Assembly: GCF_003347515.1 (NCBI RefSeq)
Contig: NZ_QEII01000278.1
Location: 1 to 48,190 of the forward strand
From: Rhodoferax ferrireducens
GTDB taxonomy: Bacteria; Pseudomonadota; Gammaproteobacteria; Burkholderiales; Burkholderiaceae_C
Direction of reading: 5' to 3'
Length of the DNA stretch: 48,190 nucleotides
Made by a program: the position numbers and the translations under genes. The first letter of the stretch is position 1. Every line of letters starts with the position of its first letter. This document shows positions 1-8,801 of this stretch, piece by piece. The notes beneath the pieces are model-generated. The model worked only from the letters and a program-made list of their open reading frames with translations. It made no database searches and had not been told where the DNA came from.

Positions 1-29
1 AAACAGCAAACAGAAAAAGGACACAAAAC

Positions 30-779
30 ATGACACAAGCAACACGCGTGGTTCTGGTCACCGGCGGCATGGGCGGCCTGGGCGAGACGATTTCAACCAA
101 GATGGTCGATGCCGGCTACAAAGTCGCCGTGACCTACTCGCCCGGCAATAGCAAGCACGCCGAATGGGTGGCCCAGATGAAGGCCAACGGCTATGACATC
201 CTGGCCGTGCCCTGCGATGTGACCGACATCGATTTCTGCGCCGGCGCCGTGGCCCAGGTGCAGGCGCAACTCGGCCCGGTCGACGTGCTGGTCAACAACG
301 CCGGCATCACGCGCGACATGACCTTCAAGAAAATGGACAAGGTGAACTGGGACGCGGTGCTGCGCACCAACCTGGACAGCCTGTTCAACATGAGCAAGCA
401 GGTCGCCGACGGCATGGTCGAGCGCAACTGGGGCCGCATCATCAACGTGTCCTCGGTCAACGGCTCCAAGGGCGCGTTCGGCCAGACCAACTATTCGGCC
501 GCCAAGGCCGGCGTGCACGGCTTCACCAAGGCGCTGGCCCTGGAAGTGGCGAAGAAGGGCGTGACCGTCAACACCATCTCGCCCGGCTACATCGGCACCA
601 AGATGGTGACGGCCATTCCGCAGGAGGTGCTGGACTCCAAGATCCTGCCCAACATTCCGGTCGGGCGCCTGGGCAAGCCGGAGGAGGTGGCGGGTTTGAT
701 CATCTACCTGGCATCCCAGGAAGCGGCCTTTGTGACCGGGGCCAATATCGCCATCAATGGCGGTCAGCACATGCAATGA
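30..779 (+). CDS. phaB: Acetoacetyl-CoA reductase (PhaB)
   Basis: This 249-aa short-chain dehydrogenase reduces acetoacetyl-CoA to (R)-3-hydroxybutyryl-CoA with NADPH for polyhydroxybutyrate synthesis. The Rossmann motif TGGMGGLG lies at residues 11-18, NNAG near 89-92, catalytic Ser142, and YSAAK with Tyr155 and Lys159. The C-terminal GQHM ending and the length (about 246-250 aa) fit PhaB rather than FabG. An AAAAGG ribosome site precedes the ATG. The synthase and thiolase genes would lie to the left of the window. The stop codon sits 10 bases before the next gene, so the two are probably co-transcribed. A decayed copy of this gene lies at 7849-8017. Confidence 0.93.
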   Translation: MTQATRVVLVTGGMGGLGETISTKMVDAGYKVAVTYSPGNSKHAEWVAQMKANGYDILAVPCDVTDIDFCAGAVAQVQAQLGPVDVLVNNAGITRDMTFKKMDKVNWDAVLRTNLDSLFNMSKQVADGMVERNWGRIINVSSVNGSKGAFGQTNYSAAKAGVHGFTKALALEVAKKGVTVNTISPGYIGTKMVTAIPQEVLDSKILPNIPVGRLGKPEEVAGLIIYLASQEAAFVTGANIAINGGQHMQ

Positions 780-789
780 GGACAAGACC

Positions 790-1473
790 ATGACCAAATC
801 AGGAATCGACCAGGACGCGTTGGTCAGCATGTTTGCGCAAGCCACCGCCCAGCAGGGCGAAACCCTGCGCAAGGCGGTGAGCGAGACCACGCTCAAGGCC
901 TTGCAGGGGCGCGAGTTGACGGTGGAGAACATCCGCAAGGTCTTGAAGACCGTGACCGAGGCCGCCTCCACCGGTGCGGCACAAAACCTGACCGCCGGGC
1001 CGGATGTGGCGGACTTGCTGGAAAAGGCCTTTGCCGGCATGGACGCGGCCTTGCTGCAGGCGGTGGAGGCCCAGCGCAAGGCCTTGCAGCAGTTTGTCGA
1101 ACAGGGCGTGGACCTGAAGGACAAACCGATGAAGAACGCGCTGGACCATCTGCAGAAGATGGAGGACGTCTTTTTCACGACCGTGTCCAAGGCCACGCAG
1201 GGCGGCGGCGGCGCACTGCAAGCGCCCTGGCAACAGGTGCTCGACAGCATGAAGATCAAGGGCACGGACACCGGCGCGCAGGCCGGCGTGGCGGTCGAGC
1301 AGTTGCTGGTCCAGGCCCAGACGGCCTTGCGCGACGGTCGGGCCAGCGGCTTGCGTGCCGCGCAGACCATGCTCGACAGCTACGCCGCGCTGGCCAGCGG
1401 CGTGCTGATCGGCATGTCGGAGAGCGTGCCGCCCGGGACCGCGTCCGCTGCGAGCCGGTCCCGCAAGAAGTGA
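790..1473 (+). CDS. Phasin-like helical protein, DUF6781-type, copy 1
   Basis: A 227-aa soluble protein, rich in Ala, Gln, Lys and Val and predicted almost wholly helical, without signal peptide or membrane segment. It resembles the family I remember as DUF6781, found in Burkholderiales. The basic tail ends in SRSRKK. The ATG at 790 has a GAGGA ribosome site that overlaps the phaB stop, and the gene overlaps the next by GTGA. Its place directly after phaB and its phasin-like composition suggest a role at PHB granules, but no function is shown by the sequence. A paralogue with 16 differences in 227 residues lies at 8029-8712. Eight of those differences fall in the last 17 residues. Confidence 0.8.
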   Translation: MTKSGIDQDALVSMFAQATAQQGETLRKAVSETTLKALQGRELTVENIRKVLKTVTEAASTGAAQNLTAGPDVADLLEKAFAGMDAALLQAVEAQRKALQQFVEQGVDLKDKPMKNALDHLQKMEDVFFTTVSKATQGGGGALQAPWQQVLDSMKIKGTDTGAQAGVAVEQLLVQAQTALRDGRASGLRAAQTMLDSYAALASGVLIGMSESVPPGTASAASRSRKK

Positions 1474-1691
1474 TCCGGGCCTGGCGCGGGCTGCTGGCAC
1501 CCCTGCGCCGCAGCTCGCCACTGGCGCGCGAGATCGCAGTCGTCCTGCTCGTCAAGACGGTGCTGCTGAGTCTGCTGTTGCATGCGCTGTCAAGCGGCCC
1601 GAAGCCGGGCCGTGCGCTCGCCCAGGAGCGGACGGCGCAACAGCTTTTGGGCCTGCCGGCCAACTTGGGGAGACCAGTGGATGAACGTTGA
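1470..1691 (+). CDS. cydP: Cytochrome bd oxidase small accessory subunit CydP
   Basis: A 73-aa protein with one hydrophobic helix (about residues 19-41, [21 protein letters not shown]) after a basic N-terminus. It fits CydP, the small protein commonly encoded just upstream of cydAB in proteobacteria. The GTG start overlaps the preceding stop (GTGA), and its own end overlaps cydA by 11 bases, so it is translationally coupled on both sides. The family name comes from context, size and the REIA..L.VK pattern. The precise role in the oxidase is inference. Confidence 0.72.
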   Translation: MIRAWRGLLAPLRRSSPLAREIAVVLLVKTVLLSLLLHALSSGPKPGRALAQERTAQQLLGLPANLGRPVDER

Positions 1692-3273
1692 TCTGGATGT
1701 GGTGAACCTGTCGCGCCTGCAATTCGGCGCGACCGCGATGGTTCACTTTCTGTTCGTGCCCCTCACGCTGGGCCTGTCGTGGCTGCTGGTCATCATGGAA
1801 TCGGCTTACGTGATGACCGGCAAGGCCATCTACAAGGACATGACGCAGTTCTGGGGCAAGCTGTTCGGCATCAACTTCGCCATGGGCGTCACCACCGGCC
1901 TGACGCTGGAGTTTCAGTTTGGCACCAACTGGGCCTATTACTCGCACTATGTGGGCGATGTCTTCGGCGTGCCGCTGGCGATCGAAGGCCTGATGGCTTT
2001 CTTCCTGGAGTCAACGTTTGTCGGCCTGTTCTTCTTCGGCTGGGATCGCTTGAGCCGGGTGCAACACCTGGGCGTGACCTTTCTGGTGGCGCTGGGCTCG
2101 AATCTGTCGGCGCTGTGGATTCTGATCGCCAATGGCTGGATGCAAAACCCGGTCGGCGCCGAGTTCAACACCGAGACCCTGCGCATGGAGCTGAGCAGCA
2201 TGGCCGCGCTGATCTTCAACCCGGCGGCGCAGTCCAAGTTCGTGCACACGGTGGCGGCCGGCTACGTCACGGCCGCGATGTTCGTGCTGGGCATCAGTTC
2301 GTTTTATCTGCTCCGGGGCCGCGACGTGGCGTTTGCGCTGCGCTCGTTTGCGATTGCCGCTGCCTTCGGCCTGGCCTCGGCGCTGTCGGTGATCGTGCTC
2401 GGTGACGAATCGGGCTACACCGCGGGCGAAGTGCAAAAGGTCAAACTCGCGGCGATCGAGGCCGAGTGGGAAACCCAGCCGCCGCCGGCCTCCTTCATGG
2501 TGTTCGGCATCCCCAACGAAACCACGGAGCGTTCCGACTATGCCGTGCATGTGCCCTGGGCGCTGGGCCTGATCGCCACCCGTTCGACCGACACGCCGGT
2601 GGTCGGCCTGAAGGATTTGCGCCGCGAGGCCGAGGTCCGCATTCGCTCCGGCATGCGGGCCTACGGTGCGCTGCAGGCCATGAAGCGCGGCGACCGCGGT
2701 CCGGCGGTGCTGGCGGTGTGGCAGGAGGCCGGCCGCGACCTTGGCTACGGCTTGCTGCTCAAGAAATACACCGCCGCCGTGGTCGACGCCAGCGAGGCGC
2801 AGATCCTTCAGGCCAGCGCCGACACCATTCCGCCGGTCGCGCCGCTGTTTTGGGCCTTTCGCGGCATGGTGGGACTGGGCCTGTGGTTTCTGCTGGTGTT
2901 CGGCTGCGCCTTCTATTTTCTGGCGCGACGCGATGTGGCGCCGCGCCGCTGGTTGCTGCGCGCCGCGCTGTTCTCGATCCCGTTGCCCTGGGTGGCGGCC
3001 GAACTGGGCTGGTATGTGGCCGAAGCCGGCCGCCAGCCCTGGACCATCAGCGGCGTGCTGCCCACCTACCTGAGTGCATCCAGCGGCCTCAGCACCGGCG
3101 ACTTGCTGCGCAGCCTGGGCGCTTTTCTCGTGTTCTATGCCGTGCTGCTGGCGGTCGAGCTGTTCCTGATGGTCAAGTACGCCCGGCTGGGGCCGAGCAG
3201 TCTGGGCCTGGGGCGCTACCATTTCGAGTCACCCTCCAAGTCGCCATCGACCCCGGGAGCGAACCATGCTTGA
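1681..3273 (+). CDS. cydA: Cytochrome bd ubiquinol oxidase subunit I (CydA)
   Basis: A 530-aa integral membrane subunit carrying hemes b558, b595 and d. It oxidises ubiquinol and reduces oxygen to water at low oxygen tension. Visible signature residues are His22, Glu102, His189 and Met396 (equivalents of E. coli His19, Glu99, His186 and Met393) and the GRQPW motif at 450-454. The periplasmic Q-loop region (about 245-390) is long, with Lys253/Lys255 and Glu260 in the quinol-binding part, so this is the long-Q-loop type, not the CIO short type. The ATG at 1681 follows a GGGGAG ribosome site. The gene overlaps cydP and cydB, forming a compact operon. Confidence 0.95.
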   Translation: MNVDLDVVNLSRLQFGATAMVHFLFVPLTLGLSWLLVIMESAYVMTGKAIYKDMTQFWGKLFGINFAMGVTTGLTLEFQFGTNWAYYSHYVGDVFGVPLAIEGLMAFFLESTFVGLFFFGWDRLSRVQHLGVTFLVALGSNLSALWILIANGWMQNPVGAEFNTETLRMELSSMAALIFNPAAQSKFVHTVAAGYVTAAMFVLGISSFYLLRGRDVAFALRSFAIAAAFGLASALSVIVLGDESGYTAGEVQKVKLAAIEAEWETQPPPASFMVFGIPNETTERSDYAVHVPWALGLIATRSTDTPVVGLKDLRREAEVRIRSGMRAYGALQAMKRGDRGPAVLAVWQEAGRDLGYGLLLKKYTAAVVDASEAQILQASADTIPPVAPLFWAFRGMVGLGLWFLLVFGCAFYFLARRDVAPRRWLLRAALFSIPLPWVAAELGWYVAEAGRQPWTISGVLPTYLSASSGLSTGDLLRSLGAFLVFYAVLLAVELFLMVKYARLGPSSLGLGRYHFESPSKSPSTPGANHA

Positions 3274-4405
3274 GATCGAGACCCTGAAACTCGCGTGGTG
3301 GCTGATCATCGCGGTGTTGATCATCGGCTTTGTCCTGACCGACGGCTTTGACCTCGGGGCGCTGATCCTGCTGCCCTGGGTTGGCCAGACCGATGACGAG
3401 CGCCGCGTGGTGCTCAACGCCGTGGGCGCCACCTGGGAGGGTAACCAGACCTGGCTGGTGACCGCGACGGCGGCCACCTTCGCCGCTTGGCCGCTGGTGT
3501 ACGCGGTCAGCTTTTCCGGCCTGTATTTCGCGATGCTGCTGGCCTTGTTCGCGCTGTTCCTGCGGCCGGTCGGTTTCGACTACCGCAGCAAGCTGGCCGA
3601 CACGCGCTGGCGTGCCACCTGGGACTGGGCCTTGTTCGTGGGCGGCCTGGTGCCCACGCTGGTGTTCGGCCTGCTGCTGGGCAACCTGTTTGTCGGCCTG
3701 CCGTTCCAGCTGGACGATGATTTCCGCTCGGTCTACCGCGGCGGTTTTCTCGATCTGTTTCATCCATTCGCCGTTCTGGTGGCGCTGGCGGCCACGCTGC
3801 TGTGCATGATGCACGGCGGCGCCTACCTGCGCCTGCGCACGCAAGGCGCGCTGGCGCAGCGCATCGAGCGCTGGACGCTGAGCATTGGCGCCGCCCTGGC
3901 CGTGCTCTTGCTCGGCTGCGGCGCCTGGCTGGCCAGCAGCCTGCCGGGTCTGCGCATGGCCGGCGGCAGCGGCCTGTCGCCCTTGTCGGCCGCCCTCGCG
4001 TCGCAGCTGGTGATGGCGCCGGCGGCCTGGGCCGACCACTACGTCCGCGCGCCCGGCTTGCTGGTGTTACCGGGGGCGTCGCTGCTGGCGATTGCCGCCA
4101 CGCTGGCCTTGACCGGGGCCCGGCACTCCCGCCTGGCGTTTTGCAGCAGCGCCGGCGCGGTCATCGCCACGCTGTCGTCGGCCGGCGTGGCCTTGTTTCC
4201 GTTTGTGCTGCCCTCGTCGCTGGCGCCGGCGGCGAGCCTGACCTTGTGGAACGCGAGCTCCAGTCCCAAGACACTGCAGATCATGCTGTGGGTGGTGCTG
4301 CTGTTCGTGCCGCTGATCCTGCTCTATACCGGCTGGGTCTACCGGGTGCTGCGCGGGCCGATCACGGTCGAGCAGGTGCGCAGCGATGGCAAGCGGCTTT
4401 ACTGA
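3266..4405 (+). CDS. cydB: Cytochrome bd ubiquinol oxidase subunit II (CydB)
   Basis: A 379-aa polytopic membrane protein, the same length as E. coli CydB and the structural partner of CydA in the bd oxidase heterodimer. The N-terminal segment ([23 protein letters not shown]) and the following EGNQTWLV and [10 protein letters not shown] motifs are typical of CydB. The ATG lies within the last 8 bases of cydA, indicating translational coupling. Only 11 bases separate its stop from cydX, with the cydX ribosome site straddling the cydB stop. Confidence 0.95.
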   Translation: MLEIETLKLAWWLIIAVLIIGFVLTDGFDLGALILLPWVGQTDDERRVVLNAVGATWEGNQTWLVTATAATFAAWPLVYAVSFSGLYFAMLLALFALFLRPVGFDYRSKLADTRWRATWDWALFVGGLVPTLVFGLLLGNLFVGLPFQLDDDFRSVYRGGFLDLFHPFAVLVALAATLLCMMHGGAYLRLRTQGALAQRIERWTLSIGAALAVLLLGCGAWLASSLPGLRMAGGSGLSPLSAALASQLVMAPAAWADHYVRAPGLLVLPGASLLAIAATLALTGARHSRLAFCSSAGAVIATLSSAGVALFPFVLPSSLAPAASLTLWNASSSPKTLQIMLWVVLLFVPLILLYTGWVYRVLRGPITVEQVRSDGKRLY

Positions 4406-4416
4406 GGAGTGAACAC

Positions 4417-4596
4417 ATGTGGTACTTCACCTGGATCCTGGGGCTCGGCCTGGCCCTGGCTTTTGGCCTCATCAACGTGCTGTGGCTGGAAGCGTCCTAT
4501 GCCTTCGGCGAGCTGGACGAGGCGCACACGCGCGGACGCTTCGAATCGCGCTCGGACCACCAGCCTGCGTCCCCGGTCTCCCCGGTCAAACCCTGA
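4417..4596 (+). CDS. cydX: Cytochrome bd oxidase small subunit CydX
   Basis: A 59-aa single-pass protein that stabilises the hemes of cytochrome bd. It begins MWYFTWILGLGLA, the diagnostic CydX/YbgT start, followed by LEASYAFGELDE. Its cytoplasmic tail is about 20 residues longer than the 37-aa E. coli protein and ends in a Ser/Pro-rich stretch. A strong GAGGAG site (4404-4409) precedes the ATG. It completes the operon cydP-cydA-cydB-cydX. Confidence 0.93.
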   Translation: MWYFTWILGLGLALAFGLINVLWLEASYAFGELDEAHTRGRFESRSDHQPASPVSPVKP

Positions 4597-4655
4597 TGGT
4601 GGCAGCCACGCTTCATGGCACACTGACTCGATGCAATGCACCGAGTAGAGACCCC

Positions 4656-6500
4656 ATGAGCAAAACGACAAAACGGGCCTTGAGCTGGATGGCCGCCATC
4701 GCCATCATCACGGCCGCCGCGCTGGCGGGTCATGCCGTCGCCATGCGCAACGGGCTGGAGCGTCTGCGCGATGCCGCCGGACACCGGCTCGACATGGTGG
4801 GCGTGGGGCTGGAGAGCGATCTGGCGCGTTACGAATACCTGCCTTCGTTGCTGGAGATGACGCCGGGCGTCTTCGCCCTGCTGGCCGCCCCCGACAACCC
4901 GGTTTTGCGCGACGAGGTCAACCGTTACCTGCAGGGTATCAACGCCACGGCTGGTGCGTCCAATCTGTATGTGCTGAACCAGGCCGGTGTTGGCCTGGCC
5001 GCCTCCGACTGGAACGATCCGGGCACGCCGGTCGGCACGGACCTGTCGTTTCGGCCCTACGTAAAGGAAGCGCTGGCGCATGGGCGGGGCCGCTTCTATG
5101 GCGTCGGCATCACCAGCAAGCGCGCGGGCTACTACCTGTCCTACGCCTTGCGCCATCAGGGCCTGCAGCGCGGCGTGGCGACCGTGAAGGTCAACCTGGA
5201 AGAGGCGGAAGCCGCCTGGAAAAAACTCCCCGGCACGGTGCTGCTGGTCGATGAACGCGGCGTGGTGATTCTGTCCTCGCGCGAAGAATGGAAGTTCCGG
5301 CCGCTGAGCGCGCTGGCGCCGCCGGTGCTGGCCGATATCGCCAGCACGCGGCCCTACGGCGAGGCCACGCTGGCACCGCTGGACTGGCGCGAGACGCAAG
5401 GCCCGCTTGGCGCCCCGGCTCTGGCCAGCGTAGACGGCATCGGCTACCTGAGCTCCGCGCGGCCAGTGCGACAGTCCGGCTGGCGCCTGCTGGTGCTCGA
5501 CGAGGTGGCGCCGGTACGCGCCGGGGCCCGCTATGCCGCCATCACCGCCGCGCTGGGTACCTCGGTGCTGCTGTTGTTGGCGATGGTGCTGTGGCAGCGC
5601 CAGCGCGCTATCCGCCATCAGCTCGCCAGCCGAACCGCGCTGCAGGCCGCACATGACAGCCTGGAGGCCAAGGTCGCGGCGCGCACCACCGAGCTGCGAA
5701 GTGCCATCTCCTTGTTGGGCGAGGAAGTCGAGGCGCGCAAGGCGATCGAGGCCGATCTGCGGGCCACGCAAAGCGATCTGGTGCACGCCGGAAAAATGGC
5801 CGCGCTGGGCCAGATGTCGGCCGGCGTGGTGCACGAACTCAACCAGCCGCTGGGCGCCTTGCGCACGCTGTCGGACAACGCTTGTGTGCTGCTGGAGCAG
5901 GATCGGCTGGACGACGTGCGCGGCAATCTGTTGCGCATCGCGCACCTCGTGGACCGCCTCGGCCGCCTGACCTACCAGCTCAAGGCGTTTGCCCACAAAG
6001 CCAGCCCGGTGCGCGTGCCGGTGGCCTTGCAGCAGGTGATCGCCAACGCACAGTTCCTGGTCTCGCAACGTCTGCGCGACAACGGCGTGGAACTGGTGGT
6101 ACAGGTGCAGCCCGCCGAGCTGGCCGCACTGGGCGACGAAGCGCGGCTGGAGCAGGTGCTGGTCAATCTGCTGGGCAATGCCATCGATGCCATGGCGGCA
6201 TCCCCGTTGCGGCGTCTGCAGGTGCAGGCCTGCGTGGTCGATCCGGCGCCGGGGCGCTGCCTAATCCGGGTCAGCGACACCGGCCCCGGCATTCGCGCCG
6301 ACATCCTGGCGCACCTGTTCGAGCCCTTCGTCACCAGCAAGCCGGTCGGCACCGGCCTGGGCCTGGGCCTGATGCTCTCGGCGCACATCGTGCGTGAGTG
6401 CGGTGGCAGCCTGCGGGCCTTCAACCGGGACGGCGCGGGCGCCTGCTTTGAAATCGAATTGCCGCTGGCCCATCCACAGGAGACAGAACCCCATGAGTGA
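4656..6500 (+). CDS. dctB: C4-dicarboxylate sensor histidine kinase DctB
   Basis: A 614-aa membrane sensor kinase. A first membrane helix (about 8-28) is followed by a periplasmic double-Cache domain (about 35-285), a second membrane helix (about 292-313), a coiled coil, and the HisKA box with phospho-acceptor His393 in VVHELNQPLGALR. The ATPase domain has N-box NLLGNAIDAM, DTGPGI and GTGLGLGL. The VxHELNQPLxAL box is typical of the DctB/NtrB-like class that pairs with sigma-54 response regulators. I chose the ATG at 4656. A longer reading in the same frame overlaps cydX and is not credible. Its stop overlaps dctD by 8 bases. No dicarboxylate transporter is present nearby, so the ligand is inferred only from the family. 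Confidence 0.87.
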   Translation: MSKTTKRALSWMAAIAIITAAALAGHAVAMRNGLERLRDAAGHRLDMVGVGLESDLARYEYLPSLLEMTPGVFALLAAPDNPVLRDEVNRYLQGINATAGASNLYVLNQAGVGLAASDWNDPGTPVGTDLSFRPYVKEALAHGRGRFYGVGITSKRAGYYLSYALRHQGLQRGVATVKVNLEEAEAAWKKLPGTVLLVDERGVVILSSREEWKFRPLSALAPPVLADIASTRPYGEATLAPLDWRETQGPLGAPALASVDGIGYLSSARPVRQSGWRLLVLDEVAPVRAGARYAAITAALGTSVLLLLAMVLWQRQRAIRHQLASRTALQAAHDSLEAKVAARTTELRSAISLLGEEVEARKAIEADLRATQSDLVHAGKMAALGQMSAGVVHELNQPLGALRTLSDNACVLLEQDRLDDVRGNLLRIAHLVDRLGRLTYQLKAFAHKASPVRVPVALQQVIANAQFLVSQRLRDNGVELVVQVQPAELAALGDEARLEQVLVNLLGNAIDAMAASPLRRLQVQACVVDPAPGRCLIRVSDTGPGIRADILAHLFEPFVTSKPVGTGLGLGLMLSAHIVRECGGSLRAFNRDGAGACFEIELPLAHPQETEPHE

Positions 6501-7863
6501 GACACAGCCCATCCGGGTGATCTTCGTCGAGGACGACGCCGATGTGCGCCTGGGAAGTACCCAGGCGCTGGAGCTGGCCGGGCTGGCCGTCGACAGCTTT
6601 GCCTCGGTGGAGGAAGCGCGTGCGCGCATCCGCGTCGGCGTGCCGGCCGTGGTGCTGAGCGATGTCAAGCTGCCCGGATTGAGCGGCACCGATTGGCTGA
6701 ACGAGATCCACGCCATCGATGCCGATCTGCCTGTGATCCTGGTCACCGGCCACGGCGACATCGCGATGGCCGTGCAGGCGATGCGCCAAGGCGCCTATGA
6801 CTTCATCGCGAAGCCTTTTCCGTCGGAGCACCTGGTCGCCGTGGTGCGCCGGGCCGCCGAAAAACGCCATCTCACGCTACAGGTGCAGGCCTTGCGCGAC
6901 GAACTGGAGAACTGGCATGGCATCCAGGCCGTGCTGCTGGGGCGCTCGGCCCAGATGCAGCAGGTGCGCCGCACCGTGCTGACCCTGGCGGCCACGTCGG
7001 CCGACGTGGTGATTTACGGTGAGACCGGCACCGGCAAGGATTTGGTGGCACGCTGCCTGCACGAGCACAGCGAGCGGCGCCGCGCCAACTACGTGCCGCT
7101 GAACTGCGGCGGCATGTCCGAGGCGCTGGCAGAGAGCGAACTGTTCGGCCACGAAGTGGGCTCCTTCACCGGCGCCACCCGCGTGCGCATTGGCAAGTTC
7201 GAGCATGCCCAGGGCGGCACCTTGTTTCTGGACGAAATCGAGAGCATGCCGATGGCGGTACAGATCAAGTTTTTGCGCGCCTTGCAGGAGCGCAGCATCG
7301 AGCGTATCGGCTCGAACAAGGCGATTCCCATCGATTGCCGCGTCATCGCCGCTGCCAAGGAAGATCTCAAAACCCTGAGCGACCGGCAAAAATTCCGCGC
7401 CGATTTGTACTACCGCATTGGCGTCGCCTTTGTCGAGCTGCCGCCGCTGCGTGAGCGGCGCGAGGACATTCCGCTGCTGTTCGAGCATTTCATGCTGCTG
7501 GCCGCGAGCCGCTACGAACGCGCCGCCCCTTTGCTCAGCAGCTCGCAACTGGCCGAGCTGATGGCCCACAACTGGCCCGGCAATGTGCGCGAGCTGCGCA
7601 ATGTGGCGGACCGCTTTGTGCTGGGCTTGCTGGGCGACAGCCTGAGCTTAAGCGCTGGCTCGCCGGCCCTGACCAGCAGCCTGCCGGAGCAGGTTGAACA
7701 CTTTGAGCGCACGCTGATCACGGAAGAACTGCGGCGCCACCACGGCGATGTGGCGCACACCACCAAGGCGCTGGGCCTGCCCAAGCAGACCCTGTACGAC
7801 AAGCTGCGCCGGCTGCGGATTTCAACGGACGAGTTCAGGCATGACAGTGAACGGCCTGACTAA
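6493..7863 (+). CDS. dctD: Sigma-54-dependent response regulator DctD
   Basis: A 456-aa NtrC-class regulator. The receiver domain (1-120) has phospho-acceptor Asp57 in LSDVKLPG. The AAA+ domain has Walker A GETGTGKD (176-183), the sigma-54 contact loop GSFTGA (223-228) instead of the usual GAFTGA, and Walker B LFLDEIE. A Fis-type helix-turn-helix lies at about 415-450 (HTTKALGLPKQTLYDKLRRL). The ATG has an AGGAGA site and lies inside the dctB end. The final five or so codons and the stop come from sequence that aligns with an internal part of phaB (see the remnant at 7849), so the natural C-terminus was probably replaced when the locus was rearranged. This lies beyond the DNA-binding domain and need not harm function. 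Confidence 0.87.
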   Translation: MSETQPIRVIFVEDDADVRLGSTQALELAGLAVDSFASVEEARARIRVGVPAVVLSDVKLPGLSGTDWLNEIHAIDADLPVILVTGHGDIAMAVQAMRQGAYDFIAKPFPSEHLVAVVRRAAEKRHLTLQVQALRDELENWHGIQAVLLGRSAQMQQVRRTVLTLAATSADVVIYGETGTGKDLVARCLHEHSERRRANYVPLNCGGMSEALAESELFGHEVGSFTGATRVRIGKFEHAQGGTLFLDEIESMPMAVQIKFLRALQERSIERIGSNKAIPIDCRVIAAAKEDLKTLSDRQKFRADLYYRIGVAFVELPPLRERREDIPLLFEHFMLLAASRYERAAPLLSSSQLAELMAHNWPGNVRELRNVADRFVLGLLGDSLSLSAGSPALTSSLPEQVEHFERTLITEELRRHHGDVAHTTKALGLPKQTLYDKLRRLRISTDEFRHDSERPD

Positions 7864-8017
7864 GGCGCTGGCACTTGCGGTCGCACAAAAGGCGTGACAG
7901 TCAATTCCCCTCGCCGGGCGCCATTCGGGCTAAGATATTGACGGCTGTTCCGCAAGCGATGCTGGACGCCAGAGTCCTGCCCAACATCGCCAACAACGGC
8001 GGTCAACACATGCAATG
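7849..8017 (+). pseudogene. Decayed 3' remnant of phaB
   Basis: This stretch aligns by eye with the 3' part of the intact phaB (about 514-610, 613-658 and 755-779). It keeps recognisable blocks for the VxGxTKALAL..A.K, GVTVN, TAIPQxxLD and ILPNI segments and the terminal NGGQHMQ-stop. It has single-base shifts, an in-frame stop, and a deletion of roughly 95 bases before the NGGQH end. The 5' two thirds of the gene are gone. The remnant begins inside the dctD coding end and runs up to the second copy of the 227-aa protein, with the same spacing and ribosome site as the intact pair. Confidence 0.85.
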
Positions 8018-8028
8018 AGGAGAACACC

Positions 8029-8712
8029 ATGATCAAGTCAGGAATCGACCAGGACGCGCTGGTCACCATGTTTGCGCAAGCCACCGCCCAGCAGGGCGAG
8101 ACCTTGCGCAAGGCGGTGAGTGAGGCCACGCTCAAGGCCCTGCAGGGGCGCGAGTTGACCGTCGAAAACATCCGCAAGGTGTTGAAAACCGTGACCGAGG
8201 CCGCCTCCACCGGTGCCGCACAGAACCCGACGGCCGGGCCCGATGTAGCGGACCTGCTGGAAAAGGCCTTTGCCGGCATGGACGCCGCCTTGCTGCAGGC
8301 GGTGGAGGCCCAGCGCAAGGCCTTGCAGCAGTTTGTCGAGCAGGGCGTGGACCTGAAGGACAAGCCGATGAAAAGCGCGCTGGACCATCTGGAGAAGATG
8401 GAGGACGTCTTTTTCACGACCGTGTCCAAGGCCAGCCAGGGCGGCGGCGGCGCACTGCAAGCGCCATGGCAGCAGGTGCTCGACAGCATGAAGATCAAAG
8501 GCACGGACACCGGCGCGCAGGCCGGCGTGGCGGTCGAGCAGCTGCTGGTCCAGGCCCAGACGGCCTTGCGCGATGGTCGGGCCAGCGGCTTGCGTGCCGC
8601 GCAGACCATGCTCGACAGCTACGCCGCGCTGGTCAGCGGCGTGCTGATCGGCATGTCCGAAGGCGTGCAATCCGGCGCGGCGCCCGGTGCCGGCAAGTCG
8701 CGCAAGAAGTGA
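8029..8712 (+). CDS. Phasin-like helical protein, DUF6781-type, copy 2
   Basis: A 227-aa paralogue of the protein at 790-1473. I count 16 differing residues, half of them in the last 17, so identity is about 93 %. The reading frame is intact and the AGGAGA ribosome site is strong, so it is likely still expressed although the phaB copy in front is destroyed. No catalytic motif is visible; it is an amphipathic helical protein with a basic KSRKK end. The high identity argues for a recent duplication or ongoing gene conversion. Function unknown; a PHB-granule role is inferred from the phaB neighbourhood. Confidence 0.8.
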   Translation: MIKSGIDQDALVTMFAQATAQQGETLRKAVSEATLKALQGRELTVENIRKVLKTVTEAASTGAAQNPTAGPDVADLLEKAFAGMDAALLQAVEAQRKALQQFVEQGVDLKDKPMKSALDHLEKMEDVFFTTVSKASQGGGGALQAPWQQVLDSMKIKGTDTGAQAGVAVEQLLVQAQTALRDGRASGLRAAQTMLDSYAALVSGVLIGMSEGVQSGAAPGAGKSRKK

Positions 8713-8801
8713 ACGGGGGACACAGCGACAGGAGTTGACTGGTGCGGCTGAGGCCTCGTGGTGCAGCCACGAACCAGGCGGCATCTGCCGTCTCCGCCGC
8801 T

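Noticed and set aside
93..1370. 425-codon minus-strand frame
   Set aside because: Antisense to phaB and the 227-aa protein; part of it recurs at 7860-8609 only because the sense gene is duplicated.
2011..3222. 403-codon minus-strand frame inside cydA
   Set aside because: Antisense shadow of a well-conserved cydA, same His/Gln/Arg-rich composition.
4419..4655. Upstream extension of dctB
   Set aside because: It overlaps cydX in another frame, and the ATG at 4656 gives the normal DctB length.
8713..8801. Possible terminator between the 227-aa copy 2 and pncC
   Set aside because: Only an imperfect GTGCGGCTG/CAGCCAC dyad and a 5-bp CGGCA-TC-TGCCG stem, with no T-run on either strand.
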